NCBI GenBank assembly: GCA_905214855.1
Contig: CAJMNU010000077.1
Coordinates: forward strand, 1 to 6,919
Source of the DNA: an uncultured bacterium
GTDB taxonomy: Bacteria; Bacillota; Clostridia; Lachnospirales; Lachnospiraceae
Direction: 5' to 3'
DNA length: 6,919 nt
Shown here: positions 1 through 6,278 of the stretch, in pieces
Position numbering within the stretch: the stretch's first letter is position 1
How the letters are laid out: every line of letters starts with the position of its first letter
The notes under the pieces: model-generated
Databases searched by the model: none
What the model saw: only the letters and a program-made list of their open reading frames with translations
Told to the model about the DNA's origin: nothing
Position numbers and translations under genes: made by a program

Positions 1-2
1 TA

Positions 3-1745
3 TATCTTCCGGGAGATATGTCCATCTACGATGATTCTTTCATTGAAGGTTGGAAAAAACTGGTAGATGGAGTCCATGAATATGGAGCAAAAATTCTTCC
101 TCAGTTATTTCATCCTGCTTACATGGCATTTCCTATTCCCGGAACACCACAGCTTATCGCTCCAAGCCATGTTGGTCCTTATTATGCAAAAGAAGCTCCT
201 CGTGCTGTGACGAAAGAAGAATTAAAGGTGATCATCCGTCAGTTCGGTGAAGCTGCAAAAAGAGTACAGAAAGCTGGCGGAGATGGTGTTGAGATCCACG
301 CAGCCCATGCTCATGGGTTATTAGGAGGTTTTCTTTCTCCTCTCTATAACAAACGAACAGATGAATATGGCGGGGATATCCACTGCCGCCTTCGTTTGAC
401 ACTAGAAGTGATCGAAGAAGTCCGCAAAGCTTGTGGTAAGGATTTTATCATTGATGTACGTATTTCCGGAGATGAATACTGTGACGGTGGTCTTAATTTA
501 AATGATATGATCTATGTCGCAAAACAGTTAGAAAAATCTGGTGTCGATATGCTCCACGTATCTGGAGGTACTACCATCGCCCGCGGAAGTTCCATCCCTG
601 CCCCCGGAACCAAGATGGGTTCACACAGCGACTGTTCTGCTGAGATCAAAAAGCATGTCTCCATCCCAGTAGCTACGGTAGGAAGGATCACTGAGCCATG
701 GATCGCAGAAGAACTGATCGCCAACGGAAAAGCTGATGCCTGTATGATCGGACGTGCTAATCTGTGTGACCCAGAATTTTCCAACAAAGCAAGAGATGGC
801 AGAGAAGAAGAGATCCGCCCATGCATCGGATGTCTGCGCTGCCTGAATGGCATTATGTTTGGAAAACGTGTATCCTGTACCATCAACCCTTCCTTTGAAT
901 TAGAAAATGAAGACACACTCTCTCCTGCACCAGAAAAGAAAAACATTCTGGTCATCGGCGGAGGCGTAGCTGGTATGGAAGCAGCCTTTGTGGCAAAACG
1001 CAAAGGACATCATGTTGTCCTTTGTGAATCAGAAGGAGAACTGGGTGGACTTGCTTTAGCAGCATCCGTCCCCATCGGAAAACAGGATCTGACCAGAGTT
1101 GTAAAATATATGAAGCATAAACTGGAACTGGAACATGTGGAAGTGCGTCTCAACTGTACTGTAACAAAAGAAATGCTCACAAACGAATTTTCAGGATATG
1201 AAGTATTGGCAGGAACCGGAGCAAAACCTGTCATCATCCCGCCATTCACCACTTTCAAGCAGTGGATGACAGCAGATGATATTCTAAAAGGGAAAGCATT
1301 CCCAGGACGCAAAATTGTAATCATCGGCGGAGGAAGTGTTGGCTGTGAAACTGCAGATTATTTAGCACCAATTGTCCACGATCTCTTCCCGAGAAACCGT
1401 GAGATCACCATCATTGAGATGACAAAAAGCGTTATGGCTGGGGAAAGCGGTCCGGGCAGAAGTCTTTTGGTACAGAGAATGATGAAAAAAGGAATCCAGA
1501 TGATCTGTAACGCAAAAGTAGAACGAGTTGAAAAGGACAAGATCTATTACACTAAGGGCGACCTAGAATATTGTATTGATGATGCAGATACTCTTGTATT
1601 TGCAAGTGGATACCGTCCAGATCCGTCAGTAGAAAACATGCTAAAAGAAGCAAACGTTTCTTATACCCTAATCGGAGATGCTGAAAAACCCGGCAATCTG
1701 AAAGATGCAATCTCTCAAGGATACGAAGTCGCAAAACAGTTGTAA
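3..1745 (+). CDS. Old Yellow Enzyme-family NADH:flavin oxidoreductase (FMN/FAD/4Fe-4S, BaiH/2,4-dienoyl-CoA reductase type), 5'-truncated by the window edge
   Basis: This is a large cytoplasmic flavoenzyme expected to pass electrons from NADH through FAD, a [4Fe-4S] cluster and FMN to an enone- or ene-type substrate. The frame is open from base 3, and the residues before the ATG at 18 continue the family pattern, so that ATG is internal. By comparison with the next gene about 70 N-terminal residues lie outside the window. Counting from that Met, residues 1-260 are the rest of the TIM barrel (QLFHP at 29-33, NKRTDEYGG at 111-119, VGR at 221-223). Cys269, 272, 275 and 287 form the cluster site (CX2CX2CX11C). 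The FAD motif GGGVAG is at 314-319 and the NAD motif GGGSVG at 437-442, with Glu467 at the end of the second beta strand favouring NADH. The active-site segment HAAHAHG (94-100) has His99 where dienoyl-CoA reductases have the proton-donor Tyr. It is cotranscribed with the next gene. The fold is certain but the substrate is unknown; bile-acid, steroid, flavonoid or tetrapyrrole reduction are all possible. Confidence 0.9.
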   Translation, partial: YLPGDMSIYDDSFIEGWKKLVDGVHEYGAKILPQLFHPAYMAFPIPGTPQLIAPSHVGPYYAKEAPRAVTKEELKVIIRQFGEAAKRVQKAGGDGVEIHAAHAHGLLGGFLSPLYNKRTDEYGGDIHCRLRLTLEVIEEVRKACGKDFIIDVRISGDEYCDGGLNLNDMIYVAKQLEKSGVDMLHVSGGTTIARGSSIPAPGTKMGSHSDCSAEIKKHVSIPVATVGRITEPWIAEELIANGKADACMIGRANLCDPEFSNKARDGREEEIRPCIGCLRCLNGIMFGKRVSCTINPSFELENEDTLSPAPEKKNILVIGGGVAGMEAAFVAKRKGHHVVLCESEGELGGLALAASVPIGKQDLTRVVKYMKHKLELEHVEVRLNCTVTKEMLTNEFSGYEVLAGTGAKPVIIPPFTTFKQWMTADDILKGKAFPGRKIVIIGGGSVGCETADYLAPIVHDLFPRNREITIIEMTKSVMAGESGPGRSLLVQRMMKKGIQMICNAKVERVEKDKIYYTKGDLEYCIDDADTLVFASGYRPDPSVENMLKEANVSYTLIGDAEKPGNLKDAISQGYEVAKQL

Positions 1746-1778
1746 TCCAAGAGATATCACCTGCAATCACATTATAAT

Positions 1779-1784
1779 AGGAGG
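1779..1784 (+). promoter_or_regulatory. Ribosome binding site that fixes the start of the second reductase
   Basis: A perfect AGGAGG lies 8 bases before the ATG at 1793. An in-frame TTG at 1787 would be only 2 bases from this site, so translation most likely starts at 1793. No terminator or clear promoter is seen in the 47-base gap after the previous gene, which supports a single operon. Confidence 0.85.
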
Positions 1785-1792
1785 TTTTGTTT

Positions 1793-3805
1793 ATGAAATT
1801 ATTAGAAGAAATCAAAGTTGGTAATCTAATCCTCAAAAATCGCATCATGTTCCCCCCATTAACTACTGGCTACGAAGAACGTGACGGCTCTATCGGAGAA
1901 CGCAGTTTCCATTTTTATAAAAGACTTGCCAAAGGCGGCGCAGCCTATATTGTGATCGGTGATGTTGCTCCTGTTAATACAGCTTCTCCTACTCCAAAAC
2001 TGTGTGACGACCGCCAGATTCCATCCTTCAAACGTTTGGCAGATGCCCTTCATGCTCATGACTGTAAACTTGGTCTGCAGCTTTTCCATCCAGAATATGA
2101 TGTCCCTGGAGTTGGAAAAATGATCACAGATGCCCGCATGGCTGCCATGGAAGGACAAAAAGCACAGGCAAGCGGTGATATAAAACGATTCGAAGAAAAG
2201 ATGGCAGAATCCCAAAAACTGACCTCTGCTGCTTATGCCAAACTCCATCATGATATGCAACATTTTGTCAGCGAAGCTACAAAAGAACAGCTTGATGCCA
2301 TTAAAGATGCTATCGCTCAGGCTGCAAGAAGAGCTATGGAAGCTGGTGTGGATGCGATCGAAGTTCATGGAGATCGTCTGTTAGGTTCTCTGTGTTCTTC
2401 TATCTTAAACCATCGCAGCGACGAATATGGAGGAAGTTTTGAAAATCGAATCCGTTATGCACTGGAAGTAGTAACAGCAATCCGCGAGGCAGCTCCAACC
2501 TTAATGATCGAATACAAACTTCCATTTATCACCAAAAATGAGGATGGTTCTAACCGCGGTAAAGGAGGTCTCTTTGAAGAAGAGGGAATTGCCTTTGCAA
2601 AACGACTGGAAGAAGTCGGTGTAGACATGATCCAAGTAGCTCAGGCAAATCATACCGGAAACATGGGCGATACAATCCCACCTATGGGAACTATTGCATA
2701 TAACTGGACTCTTCCTATCGCAAAAAGAGTTAAAGAAACCGTACAGATCCCTGTAGCTACTGTAGGACGTGTCGTAACAGTAGAAAATGGAGAAGAAATT
2801 CTCGAAAAAGGGGAAGCAGACATCATTGGCTATGGACGTTCTCTTCTGTGTGATCCAGATATTCCAAAAAAAGCTGCTTCTGGAGAACCGATCCGCGAAT
2901 GTTTAAATTGCAATAAAGGGTGTGTCGATGCCATCCAGTCCAGAAGATATATCTCTTGTGTTTTAAATGCTGAAAATGGCGATGAAGAAACTATCTTTCT
3001 TAAACCAACAGACAGTAAGAAACATGTAGTTATCATTGGTTCAGGTATTGCCGGACTGGAAGCAGCAAGAGTGGCAGCACTTCGTGGTCATCATGTAGAT
3101 CTGTACGAAAAAGAAAAACAGATTGGTGGTCAGATCCATCTTGCCGCAGTACCGCCTAGAAAATCAGAAATCCTCCGCTCCATCGAATACTATGAAAAGA
3201 TCCTTCCGGAGTTAGACATAACCCTTCATCTGGGAACTGTCTGTACAAAAGAAGAAATGAATGCAGCAGATACACTCATATGTGCTATAGGTGCTCATGA
3301 CTTTATTCTTCCTGTAGAGGGTGCAAACGCAAGTCACGTTGTATCCAGCTGGGATGTACTGACCAAGAAAGCCAAACCAGAAGGGCATTGTGTTGTCATT
3401 GGTGGTGGTCTTGTAGGCACTGAAACAGCAGAATACTTGCTTGAAAACGGCTGTCAGATTTCCATTGTAGAGATGATGGAAAAAATTGCAAACGGAGAAT
3501 CTTCTACGATTCTTCCTCATATTCAAGCAGATTTTAAAGCACATCATGTAAAAGAATATGTAAACACCAAAGTCTCTCGAATTGAAAATGATGGAAAACG
3601 TGTCATTGCTTTAAACACCAAAGATGGAACAGATGTGGTTATTGACTGTGACACTGTTGTAATGGCTGTTGGTTCTGTAAAAAATGTACCTGATTTGGAA
3701 GGCGTAAATACACCTGTTATCTTTGCCGGAGACTGTTCCGGAGAAAAAACAGCTGGCATTGCAGAAGCAATCCGTTCTGGCTATGCAGCAGGAAATGCCG
3801 TATAA
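1793..3805 (+). CDS. bilR: Old Yellow Enzyme-family NADH:flavin oxidoreductase with HGDR active site; candidate bilirubin reductase BilR (long form)
   Basis: Complete 670-residue FMN/FAD/[4Fe-4S] reductase. The TIM barrel spans about 1-365 (QLFHP 96-100, NHRSDEYGG 206-214, VGR 324-326, YGR 347-349). Cluster cysteines are 370, 373, 377 and 389 (CX2CX3CX11C). The FAD motif GSGIAG is at 416-421 and the NAD motif GGGLVG at 537-542, with Glu560 suggesting NADH; a C-terminal FAD-contact GDCSG is at 646-650. The catalytic tyrosine segment of dienoyl-CoA reductases is replaced by HGDR (192-195), two residues shorter than the usual loop. As I remember it, a conserved HGDR Asp/Arg pair defines gut bilirubin reductases, which reduce bilirubin to urobilinogen. 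Carrying its own FAD/NADH module, it would need no separate electron-donor protein. Lys242 sits where the family usually has an FMN-contacting Arg, and about 30 extra residues lie between the two active-site strands (about 105-165). The fold is certain; the bilirubin assignment rests on one motif. The alternative is another alkene reductase of the same clade. Confidence 0.7.
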   Translation: MKLLEEIKVGNLILKNRIMFPPLTTGYEERDGSIGERSFHFYKRLAKGGAAYIVIGDVAPVNTASPTPKLCDDRQIPSFKRLADALHAHDCKLGLQLFHPEYDVPGVGKMITDARMAAMEGQKAQASGDIKRFEEKMAESQKLTSAAYAKLHHDMQHFVSEATKEQLDAIKDAIAQAARRAMEAGVDAIEVHGDRLLGSLCSSILNHRSDEYGGSFENRIRYALEVVTAIREAAPTLMIEYKLPFITKNEDGSNRGKGGLFEEEGIAFAKRLEEVGVDMIQVAQANHTGNMGDTIPPMGTIAYNWTLPIAKRVKETVQIPVATVGRVVTVENGEEILEKGEADIIGYGRSLLCDPDIPKKAASGEPIRECLNCNKGCVDAIQSRRYISCVLNAENGDEETIFLKPTDSKKHVVIIGSGIAGLEAARVAALRGHHVDLYEKEKQIGGQIHLAAVPPRKSEILRSIEYYEKILPELDITLHLGTVCTKEEMNAADTLICAIGAHDFILPVEGANASHVVSSWDVLTKKAKPEGHCVVIGGGLVGTETAEYLLENGCQISIVEMMEKIANGESSTILPHIQADFKAHHVKEYVNTKVSRIENDGKRVIALNTKDGTDVVIDCDTVVMAVGSVKNVPDLEGVNTPVIFAGDCSGEKTAGIAEAIRSGYAAGNAV

Positions 3806-3844
3806 TCTCAGCAGACCAAATATATTCTTCTTTATCTAATCTAT

Positions 3845-3896
3845 AAAAGCCGACAATCTCCAACAAATATATCTGTTGTGAGATTGTCGGCTTTTT
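3845..3896 (+). terminator. Strong intrinsic terminator after the reductase operon, probably bidirectional
   Basis: Bases 3845-3860 (AAAAGCCGACAATCTC) pair perfectly with 3880-3895. The inner arms CAACA (3861-3865) and TGTTG (3874-3878) extend the stem past a single bulged T at 3879, leaving an 8-base loop. A run of five T (3892-3896) follows on the plus strand. The AAAA on the left gives a T-run on the minus strand, so the hairpin can also stop the convergent regulator gene whose stop codon is at 3955-3957. Confidence 0.93.
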
Positions 3897-3954
3897 GTTT
3901 GCTTTTTATCTGCCATTTTAACAATTCTTTAAAATCCACTTTGTATTCTCTTAT

Positions 3955-4785
3955 TTACTCTGCTATTTTAGGTTTCACAAGAATTTCAATCTGTGTAATA
4001 TACTCTTCTATATTGTCAATCACAAGTTCATTGATCCCATTTTCATAAGAATAACCACACAAAGATAATCCTTGTTTTTCTGCATATGTAAGAATTTCTT
4101 TGTATTTTTCAGGAATCCGATCCCAACTTCCTTTACAAAAAGCTCTAAGATAAGTCCCAGCAGGCTGCAAATGCAGTCCTTTTTTAGAAACCGGATATGG
4201 CATCTCAATATATAGTGTACTGTATTTCTCAAATCTGCCCTGATATAAATTTTCCACAGGGATCATAGCACCATACGAAGCATCATGAAGGCGACGAAGC
4301 TGATATTTTTTTGTCTCAGCAATCACCCGTTCAACCTCCTGTTCAAAGGGCAAATTTGCCCCTACATGGACAGCCACCAAATAACGGCTTTGTTTTTCTA
4401 TCAGACTAATAGATGACAGATCAAGAGAACGTATCGTTTCCATATCCCGTTTATGATTCATCAATACTTTCTGTACAGACTTCAAATGCGTTATTGTTTT
4501 ATCTAACTCTGTAATTTTTTCCTGAAGCAGACAGTCAAATGTATCCATAGTTCGGTTTTCCATAAATTGCTTGATCTCATCAAGTGATACATTCAATTCA
4601 CGCAGCATCAGAATGGTTTCCAGCGTAGAACTCTGCTGATAGCTATAATAGCGATATCCATTTTCTTTGATACAGGCAGGTTTCAGCAAACCAATCTCAT
4701 CATACCACATCAAAGTTTTTTTATTGATCTCATGCAGAGCAGCAAACTGTCCTATCGTAAATAATACATTTTTTTCTTTAAACAT
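3955..4785 (-). CDS. MerR-family transcriptional regulator with GyrI-like effector-binding domain (BmrR type)
   Basis: This 276-residue protein is predicted to bind the operator in front of the divergent MATE gene and untwist its promoter when an effector is bound. Residues 8-75 are the MerR winged helix-turn-helix (FTIGQFAALHEI, then the signature WYDEIGLLKP at 27-36 and GYRYYSYQQ at 43-51). Residues about 80-118 form the antiparallel dimerisation helix, rich in Leu/Lys/Glu. Residues about 128-273 resemble the GyrI-like / BmrR C-terminal domain (YLVAVHVG, aromatic and acidic residues throughout), which in that family binds bulky, often cationic or amphipathic drugs. No cysteine cluster typical of metal-sensing MerR proteins is seen at the end of the dimerisation helix, which favours an organic ligand. 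Its length is close to BmrR-class regulators. The start is set by a GGGGG-type ribosome binding site 6 bases upstream. The exact ligand cannot be read from the sequence. Confidence 0.93.
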   Translation of the reverse strand: MFKEKNVLFTIGQFAALHEINKKTLMWYDEIGLLKPACIKENGYRYYSYQQSSTLETILMLRELNVSLDEIKQFMENRTMDTFDCLLQEKITELDKTITHLKSVQKVLMNHKRDMETIRSLDLSSISLIEKQSRYLVAVHVGANLPFEQEVERVIAETKKYQLRRLHDASYGAMIPVENLYQGRFEKYSTLYIEMPYPVSKKGLHLQPAGTYLRAFCKGSWDRIPEKYKEILTYAEKQGLSLCGYSYENGINELVIDNIEEYITQIEILVKPKIAE

Positions 4786-4791
4786 TTTTAA

Positions 4792-4798
4792 CCCCCTT
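4792..4798 (-). promoter_or_regulatory. Ribosome binding site of the MerR regulator
   Basis: On the minus strand AAGGGGG is followed by 6 bases and then the ATG at 4785-4783. This supports the chosen start. It overlaps the -35 box of the divergent efflux promoter, so the regulator's leader RNA and the MATE promoter share the same DNA. Confidence 0.75.
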
Positions 4799-4827
4799 GA
4801 CTATACAGTTACTGTACGGTTTATTAT
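4797..4827 (+). promoter_or_regulatory. MerR-type promoter of the MATE efflux gene, 19-bp spacer
   Basis: The -35 box TTGACT (4797-4802) and the -10 box TATTAT (4822-4827) are separated by 19 bases instead of the usual 17. This over-long spacer with a dyad inside it is the hallmark of promoters that MerR-family activators remodel. Transcription would start near 4834, giving a leader of about 33 bases before the MATE ATG. Low basal and ligand-induced expression is inferred from this layout. Confidence 0.82.
4804..4816. promoter_or_regulatory. Predicted MerR operator: perfect dyad in the MATE promoter spacer
   Basis: TACAGT-T-ACTGTA is a perfect 6+1+6 inverted repeat centred at 4810, within the 19-bp spacer, with further partial symmetry outward (C4801/G4819, A4800/T4820). 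Its position between the -35 and -10 boxes and beside a divergent merR-like gene makes it the likely binding site of that regulator. Confidence 0.85.
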
Positions 4828-4851
4828 ATAAAATATATCAAAGAAAAACAA
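4823..4851 (-). promoter_or_regulatory. Predicted promoter of the MerR regulator, back-to-back with the MATE promoter
   Basis: Read on the minus strand, TTGTTT (4851-4846) and a perfect TATAAT (4828-4823) are 17 bases apart. Transcription would start near 4816, at the edge of the dyad, so the regulator bound there would probably repress its own gene while activating efflux. The -10 boxes of the two promoters overlap on opposite strands, and the -35 overlaps the first base of the MATE ribosome binding site. Confidence 0.6.
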
Positions 4852-4856
4852 GGAGG
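4851..4856 (+). promoter_or_regulatory. Ribosome binding site that fixes the MATE start
   Basis: A perfect AGGAGG lies 10 bases before the ATG at 4867. An in-frame TTG at 4858 is only 1 base from this site and cannot be its start, so the protein begins MPNETAYNQ. Confidence 0.85.
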
Positions 4857-4866
4857 ATTGATAACT

Positions 4867-6198
4867 ATGCCAAATGAAACCGCATATAACCAACCTGTCA
4901 CTTTAAAAAATATTTTAAAATTTGCTGTTCCAACAATTGTTATGACCATTTTCATGTCATTTTATACTATGGTTGATGGTCTCTTTGTTTCTAATCTTAT
5001 AGGAACTGATGCACTCTCCGCAATCAATCTGACAGCACCCATTATTTCGGTAGTTACTGCCATTTCAACCATGCTTGCTACTGGTGGAAGTGCAGTTATC
5101 ATGAGAAAAACTGGAGAGAAAAAAACACAAGAGGCAAATGAAGATTTTACCTTCTTAATTATTGTCAATGTTATAGTCGGTCTTTTCATGTCCTGCCTTG
5201 GGTATCTTATTATGGATCATATTTTTGGAAATATGAATTTATCTCCTAAAGTATTTAACTATTGTCATACTTATTTGAGTCATTATTTGCTTTTTACCAT
5301 TCCTATTCTTCTCATGAATAACTTCACACTCTATATGATTGCTGCTGGAAAATCTTCACTATCTATGATCTGCTCCATTATGGGCGGCATTTTAAATATG
5401 GTACTTGATTATGTACTGATCGCTGTATTGCATACAGGAATTGCAGGAGCTGCCATTGCTACTGGTCTTGGTTATTCGGTAACAGCAATTGTTGGTTTTG
5501 TACTCTTTTCCAATAAAAAGAGTTTAATCCACTTTGTAAAACCAGTATATCGCATCAAAACACTTCTGCATTCCGCCACAAACGGAAGTTCAGAAATGGC
5601 AACCGCATTAGTAACAGGTATTGTCACAATGATGTTTAACTGGAGCATGTTAAAATACGTAGGAGAAAATGGTGTTGCAGCAGTTACCATCATCATGTAC
5701 GTCTTAATGTTTGCAACTTCCTTATATACAGGTTATTCCTATGGTGTTGCACCAATGATCAGTTTTTATTATGGAGAACAAAATCATGAAAAACTCAAAA
5801 AATTAGTACAGATTAGTTTAAAAATCATTGGAGTTGTTGCAATTGTAGCATTAGTAGTTTCTTTCACCATTACAAAACCTTTGGTTTCTATATTTGCGCG
5901 ACCGGAAAACCCTGTCTATAATTTGGCAGTTTCCGGAAACCGTATCTGCTCTTTTGCTCTTATTTTTATTGGTTTTAATGTATTTACAAGTGGTATGTTT
6001 ACAGCATTATCCAATGGACTGATCTCTGCCATACTTGCATTTTCCCGTTCTTTTGTATTTATGATCATTGCTATGCTGACACTTCCTGCCTTATTTGGTG
6101 TAACAGGGGTGTGGATAGCAACACCTGTTGCTGAATTTACAGCAATCTGTTTATCATTGTTCATGTTTCTAAAATACAAAAAGAAATATCACTATTAA
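4867..6198 (+). CDS. MATE-family multidrug efflux transporter (MepA-like)
   Basis: A 443-residue inner-membrane antiporter expected to export cationic or amphipathic drugs, toxins or metabolites in exchange for Na+ or H+. About twelve hydrophobic segments are visible, in two six-helix halves: roughly 15-35, 55-75, 95-117, 137-158, 165-188, 192-214, then 240-262, 270-290, 315-337, 360-380, 385-407 and 411-434. The MATE/MepA hallmarks FYTMVDGLFVSNLIG (32-46), GGILNMVLDYVLI (173-185) and GIAGAAIATG (191-200) are intact. The C-terminus is a short Lys/Tyr tail, normal for the family, and the length is typical. It is transcribed divergently from the MerR regulator through the 19-bp-spacer promoter, so ligand-induced expression is likely. 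The gene is complete with no frameshift. MepA assignment is by resemblance and the substrate is unknown. Confidence 0.95.
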   Translation: MPNETAYNQPVTLKNILKFAVPTIVMTIFMSFYTMVDGLFVSNLIGTDALSAINLTAPIISVVTAISTMLATGGSAVIMRKTGEKKTQEANEDFTFLIIVNVIVGLFMSCLGYLIMDHIFGNMNLSPKVFNYCHTYLSHYLLFTIPILLMNNFTLYMIAAGKSSLSMICSIMGGILNMVLDYVLIAVLHTGIAGAAIATGLGYSVTAIVGFVLFSNKKSLIHFVKPVYRIKTLLHSATNGSSEMATALVTGIVTMMFNWSMLKYVGENGVAAVTIIMYVLMFATSLYTGYSYGVAPMISFYYGEQNHEKLKKLVQISLKIIGVVAIVALVVSFTITKPLVSIFARPENPVYNLAVSGNRICSFALIFIGFNVFTSGMFTALSNGLISAILAFSRSFVFMIIAMLTLPALFGVTGVWIATPVAEFTAICLSLFMFLKYKKKYHY

Positions 6199-6263
6199 AA
6201 AGATATTTTTTGACCACATTAAAATTTTTCAAATCAAACAGTTGAACTATGCTAAAATATAAG

Positions 6264-6269
6264 AAGGAG
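6264..6269 (+). promoter_or_regulatory. Ribosome binding site that fixes the acetyltransferase start
   Basis: AAGGAG lies 9 bases before the ATG at 6279. The earlier in-frame ATG at 6249 has no ribosome binding site and would place this motif inside the coding region, so 6279 is preferred. Confidence 0.82.
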
Positions 6270-6278
6270 ACTATAAAA

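Noticed and set aside
512..1003. 163-codon open frame on the minus strand inside the first reductase
   Set aside because: It lies wholly opposite a gene with full motif support, has no ribosome binding site or recognisable domain, and its composition is what antisense reading of that gene would give.
1746..1792. Possible regulatory element or promoter between the two reductase genes
   Set aside because: The 47-base gap holds a strong ribosome binding site but no convincing -35/-10 pair or stable hairpin.
1859..2368. 169-codon open frame on the minus strand inside the second reductase
   Set aside because: Same reasoning: Cys/Phe/Ser-rich antisense product without a domain, opposite a well-supported gene.
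4020..4232. Second minus-strand frame overlapping the MerR gene
   Set aside because: It is an alternative frame of the C-terminal part of the regulator, whose own frame is unbroken and matches its family to the end, so it is not a frameshifted remnant.
6184..6211. AAATATC / GATATTT hairpin with a T-run around the MATE stop codon, as a terminator
   Set aside because: The stem is only 7 pairs, has one G-C pair and an 11-base loop. It is too weak to call, although partial attenuation before the acetyltransferase gene cannot be excluded.
6210..6258. Promoter for the acetyltransferase from TTGACC (6210-6215) and TAAAAT (6253-6258)
   Set aside because: The two boxes are 37 bases apart, and no good -35 sits 16-18 bases before TAAAAT or the overlapping TATGCT. 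A weak independent promoter is possible but not supportable.
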